Shown here piece after piece: positions 46,793 to 55,877 of a DNA stretch of 59,541 nucleotides. The stretch spans positions 1 to 59,541 of the forward strand of contig JAPFEH010000080.1 of assembly GCA_026169195.1 (NCBI GenBank), in the 5' to 3' direction. A program made the position numbers and the translations under genes. Below the pieces are notes generated by a model. It searched no databases, was not told the DNA's origin, and saw nothing but the letters and a program-made list of their open reading frames with translations. Source of the stretch: Dysosmobacter sp. GTDB taxonomy: Bacteria; Bacillota; Clostridia; Oscillospirales; Oscillospiraceae. Every line of letters begins with the position of its first letter. Within the stretch, counting starts at the first letter, position 1.

Positions 46793-46823
46793 GGTCCCTC
46801 CCGAAAAATTCTTGGGAGGGACC
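46793..46823 (-). repeat. inverted repeat between mazF and the exported-protein gene
   Basis: Perfect 10-base arms (46793-46802 with 46814-46823) around an 11-base A/T loop. No U-run follows on either strand, so it may be a processing or regulatory hairpin rather than a terminator. Confidence 0.55.
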
Positions 46824-46856
46824 ATGGCATTCATGCCGCCCCGCAGCCGGCACGTT

Positions 46857-47225
46857 TCATACCAGCTGATCGTGCGGCAGCCCGAAGCTCACCGCAATCG
46901 CCGTATCGACTTTGTTCATCACCCGTTCCTCCACGTGCCCCATCCGCTCCCGCAGGCGCTTTTTATCCAAAGTCCGCACCTGCTCCAGAAGCACCACGGA
47001 ATCCCTGCTCAAACCGCAGTTTTGTTCAACGGGAAGGTCGATATGTGTCGGCAGCCGGGCTTTCCCCGTCTGAGAAGTAATGGCTGCCGCAATCACGGTA
47101 GGACTGTAACGGTTGCCGGTATCATTCTGAATGATCAAAACCGGACGGACACCGCCCTGCTCACTGCCCACCACCGGGGAGAGATCGGCATAATAAATAT
47201 CACCGCGCTTGACACTTGTATCCAC
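46857..47225 (-). CDS. mazF: MazF/PemK family mRNA interferase
   Basis: A 122-residue sequence-specific endoribonuclease (NdoA type). The core is well conserved: [30 protein letters not shown] (read in parts), then [16 protein letters not shown] and [14 protein letters not shown]. The start is a GTG at 47225, ten bases after GGAG; GTG 47234 is close to that site. No antitoxin gene is found between it and alr. Confidence 0.93.
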   Translation of the reverse strand: MDTSVKRGDIYYADLSPVVGSEQGGVRPVLIIQNDTGNRYSPTVIAAAITSQTGKARLPTHIDLPVEQNCGLSRDSVVLLEQVRTLDKKRLRERMGHVEERVMNKVDTAIAVSFGLPHDQLV

Positions 47226-47416
47226 AAAGTTCACACTCCGCCGAAAGAAGTACCCGTCACCGAACGTTCTTCGGTGAGGCCACTTTCATTCTCCCACGCA
47301 GTTCCGCAATTTATACGCTCATGGAAAAATTCCGGAGTTGCCGCCCCGCAGCATTCTATGCGCCAGAGGCCGCAGGGGTGAACCTTGGTTCGCTCTCCCC
47401 ATCCCGCAGGCCCGCT

Positions 47417-48589
47417 TCACAGCAGCCGCAGGCTCCGCTCCACGACCGCTCCATTTTCCAGATACAGCCGCGGCACCCGCTTGCTGACAGCGCAGGTCAG
47501 CTCGTAAGGAATGGTTCCCAGCAGCTCCGCCAGCGTATCCACCCGCTGGCAGGGGCCGAACAGTTCTACCGCATCACCCACATGAACCTCCGGTTTCTCT
47601 GTCAGATCCACCATGGTCATATCCATGCAGATCCGCCCGCGAACGGGGGCAGGCCCCTGCGCTGTCTGCACTGACATCCGGTTGGACAGCCCCCGAAACA
47701 GCCCGTCGGCATAACCGATCGGCAGTACTCCGATGCGGGTTTTCTCCGCAGTACGGAAGGTCCGCCCATAGCTGATCTCCGTCTCCGGATCAAAGATCTT
47801 AATGGTGGACACACAGGATTTCAGCGCCATGACCGGCCGCAGATCCAGCCGTTCCGCATCGGCGCCGGCCCCATAGAGCGCAATGCCCGGACGGACCATG
47901 TCCAGATACATCTCCGGATACCGGGCCAGAGCTCCGCTGTTGGCACAATGCCGGATCGCAAACCTCCGCCCCTGAGCGGACAGCGCCTCCAAAACCCGGC
48001 AAAACAGCGAAAACTGCCGGCGGGTGTATGCCTCGCAGTCCGGACCGTCCTCGTCTGCCGCGGCAAAATGCGTGAAAATTCCCTCCGCGTCCAGATTGGG
48101 AAGTGCGCAGGACCTTGCGATGGCGGCCACGCCGCCTTCAAAATGCTCTCCCCGCACCAGAAAACCCAAGCGGGACATTCCGGTATCCACCTTGATATGC
48201 ACCTTCAGCGTGCCGCCGCAGCTGACAGCCGCCGCGCTGTATGCCTCTGCCTTGGACCACGCTGACACGGTTTGTGTGATCCGGTAACGGATCAGCTCCG
48301 GAACCATCTCAGGAGGGGTGTGCCCCAGAATCAGCACCGGCGCTTTGACCCCGCCATGCCGCAGCTCCCGCGCCTCATCCAAACTGGATACCGCCAGATA
48401 ATCCGCGCCCAGAGTCTCCAGCTTTCGGGCCACCTGCACCGCCCCGTGCCCGTAAGCGTCCGCCTTTACCACACCCAGATATTTTACTGCCGGACCGGTC
48501 AGCTGCCGGGCACGGCGGTAATTGTGCTCCAATGCGTTCAAGTCGATCTCGGCCCAAGTGCGCCGCAGAATCGCATCTTCCCTCTCCAT
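47417..48589 (-). CDS. alr: alanine racemase
   Basis: A 390-residue PLP enzyme that makes D-alanine for peptidoglycan. PLP lysine is in GVVKADAYGHGA (about residue 43), catalytic tyrosine in ISYGRTFRT (about 265), and PGIALYGAG lines the active site. AAGGAG precedes ATG 48589. The gene follows a lipoprotein gene and precedes mazF, the order known in Bacilli. Confidence 0.97.
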   Translation of the reverse strand: MEREDAILRRTWAEIDLNALEHNYRRARQLTGPAVKYLGVVKADAYGHGAVQVARKLETLGADYLAVSSLDEARELRHGGVKAPVLILGHTPPEMVPELIRYRITQTVSAWSKAEAYSAAAVSCGGTLKVHIKVDTGMSRLGFLVRGEHFEGGVAAIARSCALPNLDAEGIFTHFAAADEDGPDCEAYTRRQFSLFCRVLEALSAQGRRFAIRHCANSGALARYPEMYLDMVRPGIALYGAGADAERLDLRPVMALKSCVSTIKIFDPETEISYGRTFRTAEKTRIGVLPIGYADGLFRGLSNRMSVQTAQGPAPVRGRICMDMTMVDLTEKPEVHVGDAVELFGPCQRVDTLAELLGTIPYELTCAVSKRVPRLYLENGAVVERSLRLL

Positions 48590-48613
48590 GGGTCTCCTTC
48601 TTTCGCAAAGCGT

Positions 48614-49216
48614 TCAGCTGTTTTGAGAATTGATTATATCATAAAAGGAAAAGTCCGTAAACTCCGCCGTTAAAATTATTTCTTCGTCCAACGCGATCTC
48701 GCCCCGCAGCGGCGCTCCATCCGCCTGCCGCAGCCAGATGGTTGAGAGGAGCCTTCTTTCTTCCGGACCGCTCTGATCCAAAGAAAGGCGCACGCACGGA
48801 ACCTCTCCCCACTTCTCCTCGTTTTCTTCCAAAAGCCATCCGTCCCGCAGTGCGCTCATCAGCTGCGGCAGGCACAACGCAGGACTGGGCACACCAGCCC
48901 CGACCGCACCGGCATTGAGCCGTTCCCCCTCATATTCCAGCTGCCATTCCCCGGCCTTCATCACCGCTTTCACTCCGGCAATCAATTCCGGCTCCAGCAC
49001 TTCCACCACAGTCTCGCCCTCCGGAACATAGTCACACCGCAGCAGCGCCTCCCACGCAAGGCCTTCCTGTTCACAAGTGACCACGGCTTCCATCGAGCAG
49101 CCCGTCATTGCGCTGTACCGCTCCCGCAGGCCGATGGTCACTTCCTCTCCCGTGCCGCCGCAGGCCGTCAGCAGCAGACACAGGGCTATCATTGGTGCGC
49201 AGAGCTTCTTACGCAC
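48614..49216 (-). CDS. lipoprotein (YdcC-like position)
   Basis: A 200-residue lipoprotein; the signal peptide ends in a lipobox LLTACGG (Cys about 19). The mature part shows repeated amphipathic strands similar in style to LolA-like fold (VVEVLEPELIAGV, EWQLEYEGE, LRGEIALDEEIILTAEFTDF). In Bacillus a comparable lipoprotein gene (ydcC) precedes alr. Start is GTG 49216 with GGAGG six bases upstream. Confidence 0.8.
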   Translation of the reverse strand: MRKKLCAPMIALCLLLTACGGTGEEVTIGLRERYSAMTGCSMEAVVTCEQEGLAWEALLRCDYVPEGETVVEVLEPELIAGVKAVMKAGEWQLEYEGERLNAGAVGAGVPSPALCLPQLMSALRDGWLLEENEEKWGEVPCVRLSLDQSGPEERRLLSTIWLRQADGAPLRGEIALDEEIILTAEFTDFSFYDIINSQNS

Positions 49217-49227
49217 CCAACTCCTCC

Positions 49228-50775
49228 TTACTCTCCCAATATTTCCAAAAAGGCCGCAGGCAGTTCCGCTGTTACATCCTCCGGCATCATGGCATATGCG
49301 GTCAGCCGCCGCGCCGCCAGATCACCCGCACGCCCATGGAGCCAGACGCCCAGTGCCGATGCCTGTACAGGGGTGCAGCCCTGTGCCAGCAGGGAAGCAA
49401 TGATTCCTGTCAGCACATCGCCGCTGCCGCCTTTGGCAAGTCCGGAATTTCCGGTGGTATTGACCAGCGCGTTGCCCGTGGGGCCCACGGTGATCGTCCG
49501 GTGTCCTTTGAGCACCAGAACGCATCCGTGGGCTGCCGCAAACGCCCGTGCCGCTCCGATCCGGTCTCCGCCGGACAAATCCCCTCCGATCCGTTCAAAT
49601 TCTCCATCATGGGGCGTTAAAACCGTAACACGGCCTTTCCTGTGATCCAATATATCCATATGTCCCTGCAGCGCATTTATGCCGTCGGCATCCAGAACGA
49701 CCGGCTGCGCCGTATGCTCCAGCAGCGCAAGCGTCAGACGCTCCGTATGAGGACTGCGCCCCAGTCCGGGTCCCAATGCCAGCACATCGCAGCGCTCCAT
49801 TTTTTCTTGAATCCGCCGGAACGCGTCATCCCCCAGCATCCCGGCTTCCTCCGGCAGAGGAAACGGCATGGCAGAGGTGCATTTTGCCGCTTCGATTGCC
49901 CAAATGGATTGCGGAACGCCAAGGTATACCAAGCCGCAGCCGGTGCGGCCGGCGGCGGCTGCCGTCAAATAAGGCGCGCCGGTAAATCCCACGGAACCGC
50001 CCACGACCAGAAGTTTCCCGAAGGTCCCTTTGTGTCCGTCATCCGGTCTTGGCGGGAGAGCTTCTCTGGCAAAACCGGCTTCCACCGTCTGCGCAGTACA
50101 AACCAGCCCTGCCTTCAGATCCTCTGGAATTCCGATGTCCCAGACCGTTACCTCACCGGATAGCAGCGCCCCCTGTCCCACGGCCTGACCTGCTTTTTTA
50201 CAGGTAAAGGTGACGGTCCTGTCTGCACGAACCGCACAGCCCAATACCCGTCCGGTATCTGCCTCTACGCCGCTGGAGATGTCCGCCGATACCACCTTGC
50301 CGCCGCAGCGGTTGATCAATCCAATAGAGGAGGCAAAGGGCGAATCCGGTGCAATTTCCCGGGAAAGCCCCACGCCGAAAATGGCGTCGATCACCACGTG
50401 ACTGGCCAGTACCCAGCGTTCCTGCTCCCGGCAGGACGGGTCAAACGGCTCCAGCTCCACCCCGCATTCACTGAGCCGGCGGGTTTCCTCCAGCGCATCT
50501 TCCATCAGTTTTTCATAGTTTCCCACCAAAAACACCCGCAGCCGGACACCGCGGAGAAACAGCAGCCGCGCGGCGGCGATCCCGTCTCCTCCATTATTGC
50601 CGGTACCGCAGAATACAGACACCCGGCATTTGCCGATCCGAGCCGGCAGCAGAGACAGCACAGCCTCCGCCACGCCTTCCGCAGCCCGCTCCACAAGGTC
50701 TATCGAAGCGATCCCCGGTTCTTGAATCGCCTGCCGGTCCAATTCCCGCATTTGTTCTGCTGTTGCCAGTTTCAT
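49228..50775 (-). CDS. nnr: bifunctional NAD(P)HX epimerase / ADP-dependent dehydratase
   Basis: A 515-residue fused repair enzyme. The N-terminal epimerase (YjeF_N) has GTGNNGGDGIAAARLL. The C-terminal ribokinase-like dehydratase has GTFGKLLVVGGS, GPGLG, VLDADGIN, TPHDGEF, and NTTGNSGLAKGGSGDVLTG in parts. It restores hydrated NADH and NADPH. ATG 50775 has AAGGAG eight bases upstream. Confidence 0.96.
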   Translation of the reverse strand: MKLATAEQMRELDRQAIQEPGIASIDLVERAAEGVAEAVLSLLPARIGKCRVSVFCGTGNNGGDGIAAARLLFLRGVRLRVFLVGNYEKLMEDALEETRRLSECGVELEPFDPSCREQERWVLASHVVIDAIFGVGLSREIAPDSPFASSIGLINRCGGKVVSADISSGVEADTGRVLGCAVRADRTVTFTCKKAGQAVGQGALLSGEVTVWDIGIPEDLKAGLVCTAQTVEAGFAREALPPRPDDGHKGTFGKLLVVGGSVGFTGAPYLTAAAAGRTGCGLVYLGVPQSIWAIEAAKCTSAMPFPLPEEAGMLGDDAFRRIQEKMERCDVLALGPGLGRSPHTERLTLALLEHTAQPVVLDADGINALQGHMDILDHRKGRVTVLTPHDGEFERIGGDLSGGDRIGAARAFAAAHGCVLVLKGHRTITVGPTGNALVNTTGNSGLAKGGSGDVLTGIIASLLAQGCTPVQASALGVWLHGRAGDLAARRLTAYAMMPEDVTAELPAAFLEILGE

Positions 50776-50814
50776 CGCTCTGTCTCCTTTGGTCTGGTTC
50801 TCTTTTATCATACT

Positions 50815-50843
50815 ATTATAAAAGAGTCTCTTTCTTAATGCAA
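50815..50843 (-). promoter_or_regulatory. promoter of the nnr-lipoprotein-alr run
   Basis: Minus-strand TTGCAT (50838-50843), 17-base spacer and perfect TATAAT (50815-50820). Confidence 0.72.
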
Positions 50844-50897
50844 TTTCATTTTTCCGCATGGCAAAATACCGTCAGCGCCGGAATTCGGATTTTTCTC

Positions 50898-50926
50898 TTG
50901 CGTTTCAGGTGCTTTTATGATATAAA
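50898..50926 (+). promoter_or_regulatory. promoter of pheST
   Basis: TTGCGT (50898-50903), 17-base spacer and TATAAA (50921-50926), just before the T-box leader. Confidence 0.6.
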
Positions 50927-50932
50927 TAATAA

Positions 50933-51170
50933 CTGATATCAGCAATGAACGGGAAAATAACCATGCACGCTGCCAAGAGAGGTCTGGTCACCGGCTGCAA
51001 GCCAGACCGCATACCGTCTGGTTTGGTTCGCCCGGGAGCCGCCGTGGAAACACGGCCGGATGCCCCTCCGTTATCAAGGGTTCAAGTGCGCACTTTGTGC
51101 AACAGTGCGAATTTGGGTGGTACCGCGGAAGGAATGGCCTTTCGTCCCAAGACGGGACGGGAGGTCTTTT
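50933..51170 (+). ncRNA. T-box leader of pheST
   Basis: The T-box GGGTGGTACCGCGG is at 51115-51128, followed by a hairpin (51137-51165) and a T-rich run. Stem I-type elements (AGAGAGG, 50978 on) lie upstream. A UUC in GGTTCGCCC (about 51025-51033) is a possible Phe specifier, low confidence. A long frame that continues pheS upstream into this RNA is not protein. Confidence 0.92.
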
Positions 51171-51211
51171 GTTTTGCCGAAACAACATTATACTATATAA
51201 GGAGCATCACT

Positions 51212-52237
51212 ATGAAAGCACAACTGGAAGCAATCCGCAGTGCGGCGCTGGACGCCATTGGCAGCACCCGGACAACAGCGGAGCTGGACACCGTCCGTGT
51301 GCAGTATCTTGGCAAAAAAGGCGAATTGACCGCCGTATTGAAGCAGATGGGAAAGCTCAGTCCCGAGGAACGGCCCGTGATGGGACAAATGGCCAACGAG
51401 GTCCGTTCGGTCTTGGAGTCCGCCATAGAGGCCCAGTCCGTCCGTCTTGCAGAGAAAGCGCTGGCGGACAAGCTTGCCGCCGAAACGCTGGACGTGACCA
51501 TTCCCGGCAAGACCGTAAAAATCGGTCATAAGCATCCGATGTATCTGGCTTTGGACGAGATCAAGGATATCTTTGTCGGGATGGGCTTTACCGTTCTGGA
51601 CGGTCCCGAGGTGGAACTGGCTGTCAACAACTTTGACCGCCTCAACGCCGAAGAGGGCCATCCCTCCCGGGATTGGTCCGATACGTTCTATTTCGATCAG
51701 GATTCCCGCGTGATGCTGCGTTCCCAGACCTCCCCCATGCAGGTCCGTGCCATGGATTCCATGGAGCTGCCCATCCGGATTCTGGCCCCCGGCCGGGTAT
51801 ACCGCAAGGATGAGGTGGACGCCACCCACTCTCCCATGTTCCATCAGGTAGAGGGCATGGTCATTGACAAAAACGTCACCATGGCCGATTTGAAGGGCAC
51901 GCTGAACACCGTGATGAAAAAGCTCTACGGCGAGCACACCGTCACCCGCTTCCGGCCGCATCACTTCCCCTTCACCGAGCCCTCCTGTGAGATGGATGTG
52001 CAGTGCCACAAGTGCGGCGGCGTCGGATGCCCCACCTGCAAGGGCGAGGGCTGGATCGAAGTTCTGGGCGCCGGTATGATCCATCCCCGGGTTCTGGAAA
52101 TGGCCGGCATTGATCCGGAAGTCTACTCCGGCTGGGCCTTCGGCATGGGCTTGGAGCGTATGGCCATGCGCCGCTTCAAAATTGCCGACCTGCGGCTGAT
52201 CTTCGAAAATGACGTGCGCTTCTTGGAGCAATTCTAA
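51212..52237 (+). CDS. pheS: phenylalanyl-tRNA synthetase alpha subunit
   Basis: A 341-residue catalytic subunit. The N-terminal coiled coil ends at about residue 90; class II motifs are visible in SDTFYFDQDSRVMLRSQTSP, GRVYRKDEVDATHSPMFHQV and FRPHHFPFTEPSCEMDV. The CxKC region before the C-terminal GAGMIHPRVL and GMGLERM are typical. ATG 51212 has AAGGAG seven bases upstream. Confidence 0.98.
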   Translation: MKAQLEAIRSAALDAIGSTRTTAELDTVRVQYLGKKGELTAVLKQMGKLSPEERPVMGQMANEVRSVLESAIEAQSVRLAEKALADKLAAETLDVTIPGKTVKIGHKHPMYLALDEIKDIFVGMGFTVLDGPEVELAVNNFDRLNAEEGHPSRDWSDTFYFDQDSRVMLRSQTSPMQVRAMDSMELPIRILAPGRVYRKDEVDATHSPMFHQVEGMVIDKNVTMADLKGTLNTVMKKLYGEHTVTRFRPHHFPFTEPSCEMDVQCHKCGGVGCPTCKGEGWIEVLGAGMIHPRVLEMAGIDPEVYSGWAFGMGLERMAMRRFKIADLRLIFENDVRFLEQF

Positions 52238-52305
52238 CTTTATCACTGAGAACATCCCGCGGAGCGTCCGCTTCGCTTTCCCGATCAAAATAGGAGGAGC
52301 ATCAT

Positions 52306-54996
52306 ATGAATTTAAGCAGAAAATGGCTCAACGAGTTTGTTAGCGTTGACGCCAATGATAAAGATTTCGCAGAAGCCATGACCCTGTCCGGTTCCAAGGT
52401 GGAAACCACGGCGGATCTCGGGGCGGAAATCTCCAACGTGGTCGTCGGCAGGATTTTGTCCATGGAACGCCATCCGGATTCCGACCATATGTGGATCTGC
52501 CGGATCGATGCAGCCGGAGAAGAACCGGTGCAGATCGTCACCGGCGCATGGAACATTCATCCCGGCGATCTTGTTCCCGTCGCGCTCCACAAGTCCACTC
52601 TTCCCGGCGGCGTGAAAATCGAAAAAGGCAGGCTGCGGGGCGTGGTCTCCAACGGTATGCTCTGCGGTCTCAGCGAGCTGGGACTGGACGAGCGGGATTT
52701 CCCCTACGCCGTCATCACCCCTGCCGCCATTCTGGGAGACTACCATCCTCTGGACAAGAACAAGCCCTCCATCCCTGCCGGCATTCAGGCAGGCGACAAG
52801 GTCTTCGGCCCTGTGGTGTGCGCAGGGATCACCGCTGTGGAACCTGCCGGCGTGAATCGCTGGACCGTCACTCTGGATCTGGGCGGCGGACACACTGCTG
52901 ACCACAATACCGCCTGCGCCAACCTCCACGCCGGCGATCTGGTGGCTTACAATACAGATCAAGCCTTCATCTGCACGCTGGCCGACCTCCATGCTCAGCA
53001 GGCAGAATTCCCCCACTGCATTCCGGATGGCATTTTTGTTCTGCAGGAGGACTGCGCTCCCGGCGACGACATCAAATCCGTGATCGGCGCTGACGACCAT
53101 GTTGTGGAATTTGAGATCACGCCCAACCGGCCGGACTGCCTGAGCGTGATCGGTCTTGCACGGGAGGCCGCCGCGACCTTCGACGCGGAGCTGCGCCTTC
53201 ATACACCGGTGGTCAAAGGCGGTGCAGAGGGCAATCTGGCAGAATTGCTGGATGTGGAAACCCCTGCCGCAGATCTTTGCCCCCGGTATACCGCCCGTAT
53301 GGTGCGCAACGTGAAGATCGGCCCTTCTCCCAAGTGGATGCGGGAGCGTCTGCGGGCCATGGGCGTCCGTCCCATCAACAACATTGTGGATATTACCAAC
53401 TATGTCATGCTGGAATACGGACAGCCCATGCACGCTTTTGACTACCGCTATGTAAAAGGCGGCAGGATCATCGTCCGCCGGGCCGAGGAGGGCGAGGTGC
53501 TCACCACACTGGACGGCAAAGAGCACACCCTGACCCATGACCATCTGGTCATTGCCGATGACACCCGTGCCGTTGGTCTGGCCGGTATCATGGGCGGTCT
53601 CAACAGCGAGATTGTGGATGACACGGTGGACGTGGTCTTTGAATCCGCCAATTTCAACGGCACCTGTATCCGCAAAGGCGCTCTGGCGCTTGGTATGCGA
53701 ACGGAGGCTTCCGCGAAATTCGAAAAGGGGCTGGATATCCTCAACACGCTGCCCGCCGTCAACCGCGCCTGCGAACTGGTGGAGCTGCTGGGTGCCGGCG
53801 AGGTCGTTGACGGAGTCATTGATATTCTGAACTTTGTTCCCCAGCCCACCGTGCTGAAGCTGGAACCGGAAAAGATCAACGCCTTGCTGGGCACCCGTGT
53901 TCCTGCCGGCGAGATGGTCAGCATTCTGCAAAAGCTGGACTTCCAGATCGACGGCGATCAGGTGACGGTTCCCTCCTGGCGCGGCGATGTCCTGCGGATG
54001 GCCGACCTGGCAGAAGAAGTCGCACGGTTCCACGGCTATGACAACATTCCCTGCACGCTGGTCTCCGGCGAAACCACACAGGGCGGATACTCCCCTGCTC
54101 AAAAACTGGAACAGCTCTTGGGCAGCGTCTGCCGCACCTGCGGATATGACGAGATCATCACGTACTCTTTCATTTCCCCGTCCTACTATGATAAGATCCG
54201 CTGGCCGGAGGACACCCCCAGCAGAAAGAGCCTCAAAATCCTCAATCCGCTGGGAGAGGACACCTCCATCATGCGCACCACAGTACTGCCCTCTATGCTG
54301 GAGATCCTGACCAGAAATTATAACTTCCGCAACAAATCCGCCAAGCTCTATGAGATCGGCAGGATCTATCTCCCCGGCGGTGAAGACGGGCTTGCCGTGG
54401 AGTCCAAGATTCTCTCCATGGGCGCCTACGGGGAAGAGATGGACTTTTTCGCCATGAAGGGCGCCATTGAAGCCGTTTTGACGGAGATCCGCGCGCAGGA
54501 TATCCGCTTTGAACCCTGCACAGACAATCCCTCCTACCATCCCGGCCGCTGTGCCACAGTCTGGGCCGGCAGCGACTGTCTGGGCGTATTCGGCGAGATC
54601 CATCCTCTGGTGGCACAAAATTACGGGGTAGATGCCCGGTTCTGCTGTGCCGAGCTCAGCTTTGATGAACTGATGCTCTCCCGCGGCGCCGATCCTGAGT
54701 ATGTGCCGCTGCCCAAGTTCCCCGCCGTTACCCGTGATATCGCCGTCGTCTGCGATGAATCCACCACCGTGGGCGCACTGGAAGACTGTATCCGCCGGGG
54801 TGCCAAGGGACTTTTGAAGGACGTGGCTCTGTTCGATATTTACACCGGAACCGGGATCCCCGCAGGAAAGAAAAGCGTGGCGTTCAATCTGACCCTGCGG
54901 GCTGACGACCGCAGTCTGACTGCACAGGAAGCCGACGAGGACGTTCAGAGCATTCTGACTCTGCTGGCTTCCGAGCTGCATGCTGTTCTGCGGTAA
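52306..54996 (+). CDS. pheT: phenylalanyl-tRNA synthetase beta subunit, with extra OB-like domain
   Basis: An 896-residue subunit, about 90-100 longer than usual. Normal parts: EMAP-type tRNA-binding domain (about 40-125), B3/B4 editing part with EITPNRPDCLSVIGLA and YVMLEYGQPMHAFD, B5 domain, catalytic-like core, and C-terminal anticodon domain. The extra segment (about 136-236) resembles the first OB domain: both have a GI/VxxxExxxxxxxW pattern and end NxHxGDLV. It appears as a second, degenerate OB copy. ATG has AGGAGG upstream. Confidence 0.96.
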   Translation: MNLSRKWLNEFVSVDANDKDFAEAMTLSGSKVETTADLGAEISNVVVGRILSMERHPDSDHMWICRIDAAGEEPVQIVTGAWNIHPGDLVPVALHKSTLPGGVKIEKGRLRGVVSNGMLCGLSELGLDERDFPYAVITPAAILGDYHPLDKNKPSIPAGIQAGDKVFGPVVCAGITAVEPAGVNRWTVTLDLGGGHTADHNTACANLHAGDLVAYNTDQAFICTLADLHAQQAEFPHCIPDGIFVLQEDCAPGDDIKSVIGADDHVVEFEITPNRPDCLSVIGLAREAAATFDAELRLHTPVVKGGAEGNLAELLDVETPAADLCPRYTARMVRNVKIGPSPKWMRERLRAMGVRPINNIVDITNYVMLEYGQPMHAFDYRYVKGGRIIVRRAEEGEVLTTLDGKEHTLTHDHLVIADDTRAVGLAGIMGGLNSEIVDDTVDVVFESANFNGTCIRKGALALGMRTEASAKFEKGLDILNTLPAVNRACELVELLGAGEVVDGVIDILNFVPQPTVLKLEPEKINALLGTRVPAGEMVSILQKLDFQIDGDQVTVPSWRGDVLRMADLAEEVARFHGYDNIPCTLVSGETTQGGYSPAQKLEQLLGSVCRTCGYDEIITYSFISPSYYDKIRWPEDTPSRKSLKILNPLGEDTSIMRTTVLPSMLEILTRNYNFRNKSAKLYEIGRIYLPGGEDGLAVESKILSMGAYGEEMDFFAMKGAIEAVLTEIRAQDIRFEPCTDNPSYHPGRCATVWAGSDCLGVFGEIHPLVAQNYGVDARFCCAELSFDELMLSRGADPEYVPLPKFPAVTRDIAVVCDESTTVGALEDCIRRGAKGLLKDVALFDIYTGTGIPAGKKSVAFNLTLRADDRSLTAQEADEDVQSILTLLASELHAVLR

Positions 54997-55061
54997 GGCT
55001 GCCCTTGCCCTCTGTCCCTCAGCCACCCGCAAAAATTTTTCGGTTTTTCTCTATCAAGGGC

Positions 55062-55090
55062 TTTACAGTTTTTAAATAAACGAGTATACT
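55062..55090 (+). promoter_or_regulatory. promoter of ireB
   Basis: TTTACA (55062-55067), 17-base spacer and TATACT (55085-55090). Confidence 0.75.
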
Positions 55091-55129
55091 AGACGTGTAT
55101 TTTCAAATTGGGAAAAAGGTGGTGTCTGT

Positions 55130-55384
55130 ATGGACAACTTGGATAACTATACCCGGAAGTTCAAAATCGCCATAGATAAGGATGCGGAGATCCACCAGAT
55201 CCTCACAACTGTCTATCAGGCATTGGAAGAAAAGGGTTACAACCCCATTAACCAGATCGTGGGGTATATCCTTTCCGAGGATCCCACCTATATCACCAAT
55301 CACAACAATGCCCGTACCCTGATCCGGAAAATCGACCGGGACGAATTATTGCAGGTACTGGTACGCCGGTATCTGGGACAATGA
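55130..55384 (+). CDS. ireB: IreB family regulatory phosphoprotein (UPF0297)
   Basis: An 84-residue protein. In Enterococcus IreB is phosphorylated by the Ser/Thr kinase IreK and modulates cephalosporin tolerance. Conserved text: [20 protein letters not shown] and [21 protein letters not shown] lies before ATG. It has its own promoter and terminator. Confidence 0.95.
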   Translation: MDNLDNYTRKFKIAIDKDAEIHQILTTVYQALEEKGYNPINQIVGYILSEDPTYITNHNNARTLIRKIDRDELLQVLVRRYLGQ

Positions 55385-55391
55385 TCTGTTT

Positions 55392-55421
55392 CCCCCGAAG
55401 GCAAACGCCTTCGGGGGATTT
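55392..55421 (+). terminator. ireB terminator
   Basis: An 11-bp stem (55392-55402 with 55407-55417) around AAAC, then ATTTCTTT. Confidence 0.88.
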
Positions 55422-55473
55422 CTTTCTCGTTTTCTTTTACAAAAAGGAGCTTTCCGGCTCTTTCTCGAAAAGA

Positions 55474-55502
55474 TTGACAATTCGGAAAAAATGTGTTACA
55501 AT
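55474..55502 (+). promoter_or_regulatory. promoter of the small unknown gene
   Basis: Perfect TTGACA (55474-55479), 17-base spacer and TACAAT (55497-55502). Confidence 0.8.
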
Positions 55503-55532
55503 TTGGTTACAATTTTTTAAAGGAGTGTTTCC

Positions 55533-55835
55533 ATGGCAGAACCCAAACACACAAAAACCGAAGGTCTGATGTATAAGGGTCACCCCCTTCGTCGGATCGA
55601 CAATTTGATTTATTACGGAACAATGGCCGAAAAATATATTATCATGATGCAGATTCTGGAAACAAAAAAAGAACAGGATCTGGATGTCGCTACCAAGGTC
55701 TCCATTCAGCTGCAGCTGACGGACCCCGACCTGAAGTCCCGTGATCGCGTGGTAAAGAGGAGCGAAAAAGACAGTCTCTACGCCGCGATGGACATTTCAG
55801 CCATTTGGCTGGAACGGGCCTTAAAAGAGAAGTAA
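55533..55835 (+). CDS. hypothetical protein
   Basis: A 100-residue cytoplasmic protein without recognised family. Charged N terminus with MYKGHPLRRIDNLIYYGTMAEKYI, a mixed middle (TKVSIQLQLTDPD) and helical C terminus (AAMDISAIWLERALKEK). AAAGGAG lies before ATG. A strong own promoter suggests good expression. It precedes the NlpC/P60 gene by 42 bases. Confidence 0.75.
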   Translation: MAEPKHTKTEGLMYKGHPLRRIDNLIYYGTMAEKYIIMMQILETKKEQDLDVATKVSIQLQLTDPDLKSRDRVVKRSEKDSLYAAMDISAIWLERALKEK

Positions 55836-55877
55836 TTCCCCTCTTTCTACCAAAGATCAACGAAAGGACGTACACTC

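Noticed and set aside
50945-51211. N-terminal extension of pheS by 89 codons.
   Set aside because: It reads through the T-box leader and its terminator; the real ATG at 51212 has AAGGAG.
52312-55032. 906-codon minus-strand frame.
   Set aside because: Antisense shadow of pheT for the same reason.
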